Assembly (NCBI GenBank): GCA_032718475.1 | Contig: JAUCBJ010007513.1 | Coordinates: 1 to 64,000, forward strand | Length of the DNA: 64,000 bases | Reading direction: 5' to 3' | Origin: Nemertoderma westbladi | Lineage: Eukaryota > Xenacoelomorpha > Nemertodermatida > Nemertodermatidae | Shown: positions 11,551 through 21,784 of the stretch, one piece after another | Layout of the letters: each line of letters starts with the position of its first letter | How positions within the stretch are numbered: position 1 is the stretch's first letter | Notes under the pieces: generated by a model | Database searches by the model: none | What the model saw: only the letters and a program-made list of their open reading frames with translations | What the model was told of the DNA's origin: nothing | Program-made: the position numbers and the translations under genes

Positions 11551-11909
11551 CCGGAAGTCTGGAATGGAGTCCCCGAAACAGTGCGGCAGGCTCTGTTTCG
11601 CTAATATAATGTTCAAACGTAAATTACATTAATATCTGGCAGATATTCGTCCTATCGAAGCCTAATCAAACTGTATATAGTATATTTCCGTATCAGATAT
11701 TTTACTGACCTCAATGACAATGGCCTAGGTAATGCGTTACCGCTACCATTCTATATTCTGTCTAAACAAACAATAGGCCTACATATTTAAAGATATTTTA
11801 AAGATTATTTAGATTCTTAAGTAATGTCCTACTGTAGTTTTCAATAATACTCTATAATTTTGCACCTTAATCATATCAATTTATGTTATCTAATTAGGCC
11901 TACTGTAGT
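11551..11909. other. Intron sequence without recognised features
   Basis: AT-rich DNA in the CUB intron between the G-run array and the solo LTR, with TAGGCCTA palindromes near 11773 and 11895. Nothing coding is seen. The last five bases (GTAGT) are the left target duplication of the LTR. Confidence 0.4.
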
Positions 11910-12453
11910 TGTTAGCGAATCAATTCCGCTAACACAAACCCATAGAGTGAGCCGTTAAGCAATATTGGGAGCACGAGGTTGATTACCCAACCTCGTGTCA
12001 CCCCAATAAAGTGGGAAGAAGAAACACACAACGAGGGTCAGGGGCCAAACCCCTAACCGAGAGAGAACACAAGGAGTGAAGGGAAACACTCCAAAGGGTG
12101 CCAACAGGGATATTAGCCAATCAGGGGGGAAGCATCGGCTGAGTAGCAATATGGCCAACTGTGCAATATAATATATATTACCGGTCGATGCAGCTTTCAT
12201 TCAGTTATCCCAGTACAGTCAGGCAGTACGGTCAAAGTTAGGACCGTCACCGCCGTCACCCATAGTATATTACTGTATTACCATATTCAGTCATTAGTGC
12301 TATCTGTTATTATATTTGTATATGCTATCACCTATATCTCATATTATTAGCAATACTGGAACAACAAACTTATCACCTTTTCCATCACACGGTGCGGCTG
12401 ACGCGTACGTAACCAACACCAAATAAACCGGGATCCTCTCGGATCCCGTCACA
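11910..12453 (+). mobile_element. Solo LTR (family L2) with 5-bp target duplication GTAGT
   Basis: The unit starts TGTTAGCG and ends CCCGTCACA, and is flanked on both sides by GTAGT (11905-11909 and 12454-12458). It matches the LTRs at 16505-17087 and 17671-17838. Its first 25 bases form an imperfect palindrome. No internal region remains, as expected after recombination between two LTRs. It sits inside the CUB gene intron. Confidence 0.9.
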
Positions 12454-12458
12454 GTAGT

Positions 12459-13023
12459 TTGTCCTTCCACTTCCTTATATTCAATTTATTGTGTTACGTA
12501 CTGTAATTTTGCACTTTACATGATATTTTTACTGTGTTATAATGTTTACTGTTTACTGAAATGTTTCCCTTCAGACTGCATCCTGCATGATGATTTATTT
12601 ACCTTCTATATTACCAATATTTGTTTTTCATATATGAGTTGTTTCTACTATATTTATACATATTTACAGTAGCGCTTATTTAGTGGGCCAACCCGACAAA
12701 TTTGATTATATTGTGTAGTAAATAGTAATAATAAAATAATATAATATAATATAATAATATAATAATAATATATATAATAATAATATATATAATATAATAT
12801 AATAAAAATGTTGGTCTAATTGGTCTAATACTAAAATTGTGGTCAGAACTATGTGTGGGTCAGTCCCCTATAACTAGCCATGTTTAGTGATAGCTGTTCG
12901 CTGTTCTGGTAGATGGAGGTAGTTAGTATCTACTGAACATTTTATGGCTCAATATAAAAGAAGCCAATCAGAATAGCTGATTGAAAATGTCTAGATGGAT
13001 ATTATAAAATTATTTTCACTTAC
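12459..13023. other. Intron sequence with an AT microsatellite
   Basis: Non-coding intron DNA between the solo LTR and CUB exon 1. About 12715-12810 is an AAT/ATA-rich microsatellite. Nothing else is recognised. Confidence 0.5.
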
Positions 13024-13131
13024 TCCGCCACAATCTTCAATAGTCTCTATTCTTCTTTTAAACCCTTTACCTAACATCCGTGATAACGAAGTTTCAGCGA
13101 TAACTGAAAATAATAATACAGGAAGATACAT
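13024..13131 (-). CDS. CUB-domain secreted protein, exon 1 with signal peptide
   Basis: Read on the minus strand, ATG at 13131 opens 36 codons that end at a strong donor (GGA|GTAAGTG). Residues 2-12 (YLPVLLFSVIA) are a short hydrophobic signal-peptide core. A basic stretch GKGFKRR follows and could be a proprotein cleavage site, and the exon ends IEDCGG, the usual start of a CUB domain. Joined to the exons at 10074-9858 and 9220-9087 the phases fit and the product is about 152 residues. It has four cysteines (34, 60, 94, 112), the two standard CUB disulfides. The pyrimidine-rich TTATTATTTTCAG inside the signal region is an alternative acceptor, so an upstream exon is possible. It is probably secreted; its partner is unknown. 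Confidence 0.75.
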
Positions 13132-13610
13132 ATACAGGAATGTATTAGGGACCGGGAGGTTACTTACTATAAGAGTGGTATACGGACAGTATGTTCCCGG
13201 ACTTGCGGACAAACACTGCCAAAACTACTGCTATTTGAAATTTTCACAGCGGCTGGCTGACCGGATTCTATAGTCCCTGATATAGTATGATCGGCTACTC
13301 CGTCCATAGCCCCTGCCCCAGGGCTTTAAAAAATATACATAATCAAAAAATGCAATGATAAAAGCTATGAAAAAAACACCAGCTGGTTCTCATGAAAAAT
13401 TGATAGCGACGGCCTAGTAATGATATTCAATGAATAGGCCCAAACTGTATTACTTGCTGTATTACTTTGTAATCTATTACCCCCCCCCCCCCCCCCCAGC
13501 TGATAGCTCTTCACAGTGCATCCTATGAGAAGATCTAAGGTTACTCCCTCTGCTATGTCGTTAGATGGCGGGCCAGCTGATAGAATTTTATTTACACAGT
13601 ACGCTTCTGA
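13132..13610. other. Non-coding region upstream of the CUB gene
   Basis: This would hold the CUB promoter if 13131 is the true start. I do not see a clear TATA box or other site. A poly-C run lies at about 13481-13497. Confidence 0.4.
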
Positions 13611-13611
13611 T

Positions 13612-13775
13612 GAGTTGAAAGAGCATAGTCAACCCGAGTGACAACCAAATCAAGAAAGGACAAGCGCCCCCCCCCCCCCCCTCCTCTTCACTGAGATGGA
13701 GGAGGGGGGGGGGGGGGGGGGCGCTTGTCCTTTCTTGATTTGGTTGTCACTCGGGTTGACTATGCTCTTTCATCA
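13612..13775. repeat. Near-perfect hairpin with poly-C/poly-G core
   Basis: Left arm GAAAGAGCATAGTCAACCCG through AAGGACAAGCGCC and a C run. It is followed by a short loop (TTCACTGAGATG) flanked by TCCTC/GAGGA. A G run and the exact reverse complement of the left arm come next. The arms are about 70 bp and essentially identical. The right arm lies in the reading frame of the Penelope-like fragment that follows, so the left arm looks like an inverted copy of its 5' end. It could be biological or a read-fold artefact. Confidence 0.9.
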
Positions 13776-14664
13776 GCGTGGTACTGCAAGCCTACAGATA
13801 CTGCGTGTGCCCCTGAGTTTCACAAATGCGGTGTAGTTCGTGGTATGTTTCATCGCATCTTTAACGCCAAATGCCAGTAAGGGTGGGGATGGTTCCCAAC
13901 TCTATACCGCTTGGGGAAGCTAAGAATATTCTTACCAATAACCAATATACTGATACGATGGTCGAGCATGAGCTAGCCGTAGTTCAAGCCGCTAGGGGGC
14001 GTGCAGGCAGTGGTTCTGGGGACGAGGCACCAACAGCTGTCCCCACCGAGGTCATTGACCCGGTTGACCAGGCAGTTGCTGATGATTCCAAGCCTATTAT
14101 CTGTAAGTTCGAGTACCGAGGTCGGGCAACTGATCTATTTGTTCGAAAGTTACGTGGTCTTATACCCAGGTCTTGCACACGGCCAGTTCGGTTTGTTTTT
14201 ACAACATCTAAACTGCGTCTTGCACACGGCCAGTTCGGTTTGTTTTTACAACATCTAAACTGCGTCAGTCACTCCCATCTCTCAAACACCCCATCCCGGA
14301 AATCCTTGCGTCTAACGTCGTTTACTCTTTCTCTTGTCCCTCTTGTAAGGGGGAATAATATGTTGGACACACCATCCAACACTTGTTTGAACGCGTTAGA
14401 CAGCACCAGGATGGGACAGCCAATGATGGGAGCGAACAGGGTAAGACTGTGCACAACCACATCATGACGCACCGCGGCGAGCCCAATACACGTTGGCTGA
14501 CTGACTGGCGTGAATTGTTTAAACATTTCACTGTAATTGCTAGACACCCATTGCGGCCAGTCTTGAAAAAGCTTGAAATGTATTACATCCAAACACGCAA
14601 GCCGGTTATCAACAAGCAGAAACGTGACTGGCGCAAGTATACGGTGCAGCTTCCCAGTGGTTAG
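13737..14664 (+). pseudogene. Penelope-like element fragment with GIY-YIG endonuclease
   Basis: The frame around 13790-13865 (WYCKPTDTA then EFHKCGVVRG) resembles the end of the Penelope-like reverse transcriptase. Further on, SNVVYSFSCPSC, then YVGHT, then FERVRQHQ, an HNH-like spacer and LEMYYIQTRKP form the order of a GIY-YIG nuclease: GIY and YIG boxes, arginine, and a late glutamate. An in-frame TAA at 14356-14358 falls inside the YIG box. A 47-bp tandem duplication at 14171-14264 disturbs the linker. Such elements insert by reverse transcription primed at nuclease-cut DNA; this copy is a dead 3' remnant ending near 14664. Confidence 0.85.
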
Positions 14665-16249
14665 TTACAGTACATACATATCTTCATTTCGTTACCTGTT
14701 CCGTCGTCCCCCTTTGGGAATCTCTCTCTACATTTCCTAGCTTGGCCTCCTGAGAATGCCTTCAGTTGCGGGGCGAAACCTACCGATCAGCTGGCTGCCG
14801 TCAGCTGATCACTGATTGCATGCAACGTCTAGGTCTTGTTACTTTTTAGTTTTTTACATACTTTGGCACTGACATACTTACCGGTAAGGTTTTTACTTAA
14901 CGTGCTTGATTAATAAATAAAATAAATATTAATATATATAAAAATAATAATAATATAAAAATTGTTTTTTTGTTATAAATAATATTTGTTACTGTGTGTT
15001 ATTGCTTTGGTTAGAATAACGTGCCACTGTTAACTGCTCCTTTCCTTTAATTCATAATTAACATTGTTAAGTCGCCGAGACAAAATATATAATTCGAGGA
15101 GGCGATAAAGATTTTGCCTCCAGACCCGCAGCCCTGCCCCGTCCGGGAATACCATCTAAGATAGTCTCTTCTGTCATCATACCCAACAGCTCAAAAACCT
15201 GTACCACACCGCACCGGTGTCCTAGGCGAATCTGCCCCCCCCCCCCCACACCTCTCCGACTACTCCTCTATCCGACAGGTCAATATAATCATATAGCTAA
15301 CCGCTCTCTATCTTCTATAATCACTACAGCTGTTAGAATTCATTAGACGATTACAACGGAATAATTACAGTTCGAAGCTGTGTATAAAATTGCTCGTACA
15401 CCGGGACTACGCCAGACTAATTTATTTGACAGAACAAAAAACTCGTACTGTCTTATTCTTACGACTTGCTTTACGGACCGGGGCCACTATGCCCGTCTCT
15501 AGTTGGTTTATTTATTTGGTTAGCGTTAGTTGGTCAGGCCGATGATACCCTAATTAAAACTGTCATGTTAAGTTAACCCTAAGTCATTAGGCTATAATCT
15601 ATTAAATTTTGTGGAATTTTGTACCCTTGCCATTGACCCGAAGGGACCAATGCAATGGCTGTATGACTGTCAACCTAAACCAGTATAACAGTTGGTGTTT
15701 ACAGTGTATTTCAGTACGGTGCGGTACAGAGGTAGCTGTCTGCTCTGTACCACTACTCCTACCTCAACAGGGTTTCAACAAACTGAAAGAATTTCAAAAC
15801 AACATATTTTTTATTTAATGCAGACCATTCCTTCCACCTTTCCTACTAGAAGGTTAATAAAAGGCAGATTCAAGTCACTGCGAGCACCTCAAAAATGGAA
15901 ATACAATACTCCGAATAAATTAACGGTTTTCCATTCATTCAAAATAAATATTAACGGTATAAGTTGACACTAAAAAATAAAGGAATAGTTTCCAAAAAAC
16001 GTAATTTATACTCACGCAATACATAAAAAACCATAAAAGAAATGGCCCAATTTGCCATTTTACCAATTTTAGTGTAAAGGAGAAAATACAATATGTGCAA
16101 TAATATAAATAAACTGATTACTTAGAAAAATAATCAAATGTGAGCTAGTTTATATCCTTCACACCATTTCATATCAATCCAACTAACTATGTATAATTTC
16201 CAGATGCGTTGTGTTTAACTTTTTGTAGATAATAATATTTAGTCATTGT
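14665..16249. other. Non-coding stretch without recognised gene
   Basis: Mostly AT-rich DNA. A partial relative of the 84-bp minisatellite unit lies near 15000-15045 and a poly-C run at 15234-15247. Frames here (for example 15692-15967) show no domain, compositional bias or splice context that I can support. Confidence 0.4.
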
Positions 16250-16304
16250 AGACCGCCGTTGATATTTATAGCTAATATTTCTGATATTTATAAATGTGTG
16301 TCGA
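16250..16304 (+). repeat. Direct repeat flanking the long-TIR element, left copy
   Basis: The 55 bases from AGACCGCC to GTCGA recur in the same orientation at 21317-21372, exactly outside the other end of the element. The two copies differ at about eight positions. It could be an unusually long target duplication, or a pre-existing repeat that received the element. Confidence 0.75.
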
Positions 16305-16504
16305 ACATAGCGTAAAGTCTATTAAAGGTCTTGCAAGCGTTCAGCCTTCATAATTTATGGAGGCTGGATTATAACGGGTAGCGTACTGCTGTACTGTGTG
16401 TGTGTAGGCCAAGGCGTACTATATACATACAAGGCCATGTCATCGAGTTAACTGGGGGCGGTGACTGGGGGCAAGATTTTTTTTTTACAAAAAATGATAT
16501 TTTT

Positions 16505-17838
16505 TGTAAGCGGATTCAATTCCGCCTCATTACCCACCAGAAAATGGGATGGTGGCATTTTCAAGCCCCAAAGCCACACACAAAGGAAGGTTAGAGGTCA
16601 AACTACCTCGGAGGGGACACAGCTAGTAGAGGCTAGCAGCAGAGGGGAAACACTCCCAGAGAGTGCAAGGGTGAGAAGTAGGGTATTAGCCAATAAGGGC
16701 AAAGGAGAGCATCCATTAGGTAGCAGGCCAAGGTAGCGTAGGAGTGAAGTAATATTGGTATATCAATCATATATTATCTCCTGCTACTGGTTTGTGATTC
16801 AGTTTAGTTAGTTACCCAGTTTCAGTGCAGACGGGTAATATTGTTTTACCGTCATCGTCATCGTCATCGACATTGGCTGTATATTAATCTATTACCGGTA
16901 CCAAGCAATATTGTCATCCGCCATTGTATTAACTGTGCTATTATTATTAGATTACAACGGCAAGGAACAACATTAACTCTGAACGCTTTTCTCCAATGGC
17001 CTCGGCCAAGCTATCAGTGACACCATCCCAGCCTGCGGTGACGCGTACAAAACAACCTACCCAGTCGGGATCTCTGATCCCATCACAGTAAAACAATAAC
17101 CAACTGCCATCGAACTGTGACTGCTAAGAGGAGAGGATGAGCCAAGGAGAACCGAGAGGACGCCGCCGCGGACCCCGGACGACACCAACCAAATGATCCG
17201 TGAGGCCGCGACGCGACGGTATCGACCTGCGACACCAGATTCGCCGACGAGGGACGATCCGGTACCCCAAGCGGAGGGCGGCCATCAACCACGAGGGAGG
17301 GAAGAGTCGACGCACGACGGCGGTCGGAGTACCAAAGTCGCCGGCCAGCCACAGGCTGAGGGTGATGTACGGCCCACCAGAACGGCGACGGTGGGGCCAC
17401 CGGTACGACGCCAAACGAGGAGAGGAGGAGGAGATGTCGGCGAAGAGGATGTCGGGACGAGTGATTGGCTGCGACGGGCCTACAACGCCACGAAGAAACT
17501 GCTGAAGGAGGCCAGAGAGGGAGGAAAGGTAAACCAGCCTAAGTTACACCAATGGCTAGGTGAGTCGAACAAACATTTTTCGGTATCTGGTCCGCTTTGG
17601 ACAGGGAGAACTGGTGAGTGAGAGAGCGAGGGGGGTCGACACCGAACTATTCGAACTGTGGCGATCCCCCAATATTGTCATCCGCCATCGTATTAACTGT
17701 GCTATCATTATTATATTACACCGCCAAGGAACAACACTTTTCTCCAACGGCCTCGGCCAAGCTATCAGTGACACCATCCCAGCCTGCGGTGACGCGTACA
17801 AAACATCCTACCCGGTCGGGATCTCTGATCCCGTCACA
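16505..17838 (+). mobile_element. Internally deleted LTR retrotransposon (family L2)
   Basis: A full LTR at 16505-17087 (TGTAAGCG...CATCACA) is followed by 583 bp of GC-rich internal sequence and by the last 168 bp of a second LTR (17671-17838). Both match the solo LTR at 11910-12453. Right flank TATTT (17839-17843) resembles the left flank (A)TTTTT, so a 5-bp target duplication is possible but imperfect. It lies inside the left inverted repeat of the larger element and is therefore younger than it. Confidence 0.85.
17193..17621 (+). pseudogene. Gag-like N-terminal remnant of LTR family L2
   Basis: A 142-codon frame in the internal region of the deleted LTR element. It is rich in Arg, Gly, Pro and Glu and ends with an amphipathic segment around SDWLRRAYNATKKLLKEARE. 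Its higher GC content stands out against the AT-rich surroundings. It stops shortly before the truncated second LTR, and no capsid, protease or reverse transcriptase follows. A GTGAGT near 17561 could be a splice donor. I infer gag only from its position; there is no signature motif. Confidence 0.4.
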
Positions 17839-18350
17839 TATTTATATGGGGAGAGTTCTATAAATTTTCATTTACTGCAATTTGGTTAATGGACGAAATT
17901 GAAGCCTCCTCATTAAGTAAGATAAAAAAATTTATGATAGCTAGTGTTTTAGGTAGGTTTAGCTAGTGAAATCAACACTGGTTCCGATATCCTAGTTTCT
18001 TCTATAAATATTATATAGTAGCTAGTTCTTATTTCTATTTATATAGAAAATGTTCCAGCACATGATAGCTAGTCATTTTTAAAAAAAATATGTTCTAGAA
18101 CAAATATTTTTTGTTCTAGAACAATTTTTAGAAAAAAATCTGGATTCGATTTAAAACGCATGGAATTGTCCTAAAACGTGTTTAAAATCAATAAAAAAAA
18201 TTGTGAAAAAAAAATATTGTGAAAAAATTCGAATTGGCCTATGTATAATTAATATATTCTTAAAAATTATATTTGAATTTACAGACAAGATAAACAATCA
18301 TATTAACCTAAAGTACTGTAATGACATTCCAACTGTTTATTTTCCTCTCA

Positions 18351-20575
18351 TCAACTTCTTCCATCCAGCTGCAACATCGAATTGATTAGATATCGACTTT
18401 CCCACTCCTTTCTTCCCACACCCCTTCGATCTTCCTCTCTTTCCTTTCTTCTTCCCCTTTCCTCCACGACTCCTTGATCTACTCCCTTTACCTCGACAAC
18501 TCTTTGATCTACTCCCTTTACCTCGGCGAGAATAACTCTATTCCACAGCGCTGATTGAACCCCGCGAACACAAAGGGCATTCCCCCTCACTATGGCTATC
18601 CCGATGCGTTGCTTCAGCCACAAGCGCTCGCGTGGGTCTCCTGACTCCGCTATGAGTCTTCGGCCAAGATCTTTTAACACGCTGATGGTGGATGGACCGA
18701 ATACTCCTGTGGTCTCGAAGGCCAGGGGTTCGAATTGGTACTGCTGACCCAAATTGCGGTGTTTCACACGCTTTAGCTCCTCCGCTGCTGCTGATGCTGA
18801 GGATGGCTCAATGGCAGAGCGAATAATGTGGGATGGGGCAAAGGTATCCACACATGTAGCATCCCATACCAGGCACCGGCCTTTCGAGTAGGGGTAGATG
18901 GTCATACCATCAGGACGTTTCCCATCTCCCCTATCCAACCCAGTAGGTTCCAGGACAGATGGTAGACCAGCTCTGCTCAGTGAACGTTTCAGCACATCGT
19001 TGAGAGCTGCATGATGTGGGAACCTACCCATGCTGTTTCGGCAGGACAGTGCATGGTGCCCAAGAATATCCACTTCCTTGCCACACTTGCAGGTGTGTTT
19101 ATGGCAGATAGGTGCACCAACTCTCTGTGCTATACCAATTCGAAGAGCTTCCGGATACAAATTAGACCCTAAAGATGGAATAGGCATTTCAAGCACTTCA
19201 AGGCACTTCAGCATGGCAATATAAGATGCAAGATTTTCCAAGTATTTACTATAGCTGGGGTCAACATCTGGTAGTATTGTCCGAGGTCGATCAAGGCAAG
19301 TTCCACAGAACCAGTGTGGTAGGCATTCTGAATCCTTCTTCCTGAGGCCGACACATGAGAGGTGATACCAAACTGAACAGTTAGCACAATGGACTATCTG
19401 CTTTCTCATGTTTCCTTCACTGCATGTGGGACAAACTAATTGCTCGTCTGACTGAGATTTCTCCTCCGAATTGCTATAATCTCCACACTGAACGTCAGCC
19501 AACTTGCCTGCTCCAGGACACAAGGGACCTCCAGAATTCTCTTTGTGCCTGCGAAGGTGACCATTACCATTTACCAGAATATCTTTCTTGCATACAGAGC
19601 ATCTTGAACGGGCTTGGACACCTATACCTTGCGTGCTGGAAGTCGAATGGTCTGGATTTACATCACCAATGAGGCAATCTTCTGAAATGTTATAACCTTG
19701 GGTCTGTGTGGTGCATGGTGCTTTCCCCTCCAAACCACCGTGCTGGGTTGATCCTGGTGTGCCTGCCTGCGGATTTGTAAAAGGATTCATTCCTTTTGAG
19801 CTGGGATTAGGTGCATCGCTGAGAGGAAATGCCTTAATAGGGTTAGCAGATACTATTGTGGCCAAGTTTAGACGGAGAGACTGGATCGACCTGTCATTTA
19901 CTCCTGATAGTGGGAAGGATGTCTGATAGCACTCATTTGGGTGTTCAACACTAATCTTTGCGAAGTGGCAGACGTAGATTGCACACTGATGAGAGTCATT
20001 AAACTGCAGCTTGGGGGTATGGGGAAGTATTCTAATACCGGAGTGATCTTCATTGTTTAGTACTGCTAATGAAACGGCCCAGTCCCTTAAGTCGTGGGTC
20101 AGCTTTTCGTGGCTACCACCCAAGGAGTCGAAGCAACGAATATAACCAGCTTTTGGGTGGAATGTTAGAAGGATCCAGTGGTTGTTGTTTATATTTACTG
20201 GGAAGAGTAAGGTATCATAGTCGAAGATGTTAGTTTTAGCGATCCATTTGGAAATTCTAAAGGGACCATCTGGAGAATTGAGGACATCGAAAAAACGGCA
20301 GTTGAAGGGGCGTGATCGACCATGGGACTTCTCACAGAAGAATCGCAGGAGACCTTCCAAAACATTATCGGTCAACCAATTTTTACCAGAGATAGATTCA
20401 GTGTCGCGCTTTACAAGAGGGATCCCACATAAAATATTCTCTGGGCTTTCATCGGGTGCCAGATCCCTGACTAGCTGACTTTCAGTGTTAGGTCGTCTAG
20501 GTGGATATTAGGTGTTAGTTGGCTTTCAGTTAGATCGATACATGGAACTGGAAGCTGAAATTTGGGCCTGGCCAT
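18351..20575 (-). pseudogene. ULP1-type cysteine protease, zinc finger, PHD finger and restriction-like nuclease domain protein
   Basis: The main open frame (20375-18351, 674 codons) begins within a ULP1/SENP-like (C48) protease: NNNHWILLTF gives catalytic His, CFDSLGG gives Asp, QFNDSHQCAIYVC gives the oxyanion Gln and nucleophile Cys. Then come a C-x2-C-x10-H-x3-H finger (about residues 259-277) and a C4HC3 PHD finger (315-360). The last domain (424-600) has a CxC...H...C cluster, then DGKRPDG and WDATC. This resembles the C-terminal block after the reverse transcriptase in some retroelements, with a PD-(D/E)xK-type nuclease core. No reverse transcriptase lies between. Upstream, ATG at 20575 opens MARPKFQLPV, joined to the main frame only if one base is restored near 20475. 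The tail beyond residue 610 is repetitive and charged. Function is inferred from domains. Confidence 0.75.
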
Positions 20576-20894
20576 CGCCAGGCTGAGATAACAGATATGA
20601 GGTAAATACTATAAATGAGCGAAAAGATTGTATACTATAAATACTTCCCCCGTTTTCTCTTATTGACCAAGAATTATCACCTGTACAATGTACATTGAGA
20701 ATGCCGTCCACTATGTTATTGTGAAATGCATCTTATACATAGTAGGCCTAACATACTGTATATCATTATTACTTTGATTATAATATAGCTTTAATTGCAT
20801 AAAACACATTTATAGAAAATTTTTTTAAAATTATCAATAATTATTACTAATAAATAGAAAAAATTTAATAGAAAAAATAAAAAATAAAAAATCC

Positions 20895-21316
20895 AAAATT
20901 TTTCTAAAAAATGTTCTAGAACAAAAAATATTTGTTCTGGAACAAAATTTTTTTTTTAATGAATAGCTAACATGTTCTGGAACATTTTCTATATAAATAG
21001 AAATAAGAACTATCTACTATAAAATATTTATAAAGAAGGACTGTAGGAAGTACTGTAGGATATCGGAACCAGTGTTGATATTACTAGCTAAACCTACCTA
21101 AATCACTAGATAACTTAACATTTTTTATTTTGCTTAACGAGGAGACTTCAATTACGTCCATTAACCAAATTACAACAAATGGCAATTTATAGAACTCTCC
21201 CATCATGCCTGCACACACACAGCTGCACAGTACAGCAGTACGCTACCCGTTATAATCCAGCCTCCATAAATTATGAAGGCTGCACGCTTGCAAGGCCTTT
21301 AATAGAGTACGCTATG
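20895..21316 (-). repeat. Right terminal inverted repeat of the ULP1/PHD element
   Basis: The inverse of this segment reproduces the left arm. It includes TGTTCTAGAACA-like palindromes near 20910, GGTAGGTTTAGCTAGT (inverse, near 21095), GAGAGTTCTATAAATT (21200 inwards), a TG-repeat, and the terminal block ending TACGCTATG. The short unmatched piece at 21202-21210 marks where the left copy carries extra DNA and the LTR insertion. Confidence 0.85.
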
Positions 21317-21372
21317 AGACCGCCTTTGATATTTATTTGCTAATATTTCTGATATTTATAAATATATGTCGA
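21317..21372 (+). repeat. Direct repeat flanking the long-TIR element, right copy
   Basis: Same orientation as 16250-16304, from AGACCGCC to GTCGA. It lies about 60 bp beyond the stop codon of the EF-hand gene, in what should be its 3' UTR or downstream flank. Confidence 0.75.
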
Positions 21373-21429
21373 CCAAATCACAAACCAAAGCATAACTATC
21401 CCATTACACTAACACGATTACATACACAA

Positions 21430-21781
21430 CTATTTGGTATTTGTCGTACAATATTGGACAATTTCACTTTTACTTAGGACACCGTCGAAATTTTCATCAG
21501 CGTGTTTCATCAAGTTGTTCTTAATTCTCTCCAAATCGTTGATATTTACTTCTAATCCTTTAAACATAAAGAGATCCCTCAGTAGACCCATTAGTTCCTC
21601 CTGATCGATTGTTTTCGATCCATCTTTATCATAATGATCGAATACCTTATCGAAATCAGATCGACTCATCTTGAGATCATGAAACCTCTTGAGGTAATTC
21701 TCTTCAACCGGCAACAGATCCGACAGTTCACTTATACTTATCTGACCATCCTTATTAGCATCATAGTAGCTTTTAATTCGC
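21430..21781 (-). CDS. Calbindin/secretagogin-like EF-hand protein, terminal exon
   Basis: This exon starts after TATTTTTAG and ends at the stop (21430-21432). It encodes three EF-hand calcium-binding loops of the cytosolic calbindin-D28K, calretinin and secretagogin family: DANKDGQISISE, DKDGSKTIDQEE and DENFDGVLSKSE. Each has acidic or oxygen ligands at positions 1, 3, 5 and Glu at 12. The spacer LLPVEENYLKRF matches the family's LLPVQENFLLKF. The second loop listed has Gly at position 6; the DKDGSKTIDQEE loop has Lys there, which may weaken binding. Phase 2 at its start matches the donor at 30107, so it splices directly to that exon. These loops correspond to EF-hands 4-6 of a six-hand protein. 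Confidence 0.92.
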
Positions 21782-21784
21782 CTA

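Larger units (their letters stand above)
16306..21316 (-). mobile_element. Transposon-like element with long terminal inverted repeats, ULP1/PHD/nuclease cargo
   Basis: The left end starts CATAGCGTA and the right end is its inverse (TACGCTATG). Left arm segments 16306-16411 and 17849-18140 match inverted right arm segments 21316-21211 and 21201-20895, about 400 bp in all at roughly 85-90% identity. The left arm was split by an LTR element (16505-17838) and holds about 95 extra bases. Shared arm motifs include GGGAGAGTTCTATAAATT and pairs of TGTTCTAGAACA-like palindromes. One gene is carried on the minus strand. No recognisable DDE transposase is present. The superfamily is unknown. Confidence 0.7.

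Noticed and set aside
11263-11616. Proline-rich 'DTSPRTLPP' protein on the minus strand
   Set aside because: Open in all frames because of the G-run array; no unique protein sequence.
17083-17414. Two overlapping minus-strand frames of about 100 codons
   Set aside because: Shadows of the GC-rich gag-like + frame in the LTR element; no domain.
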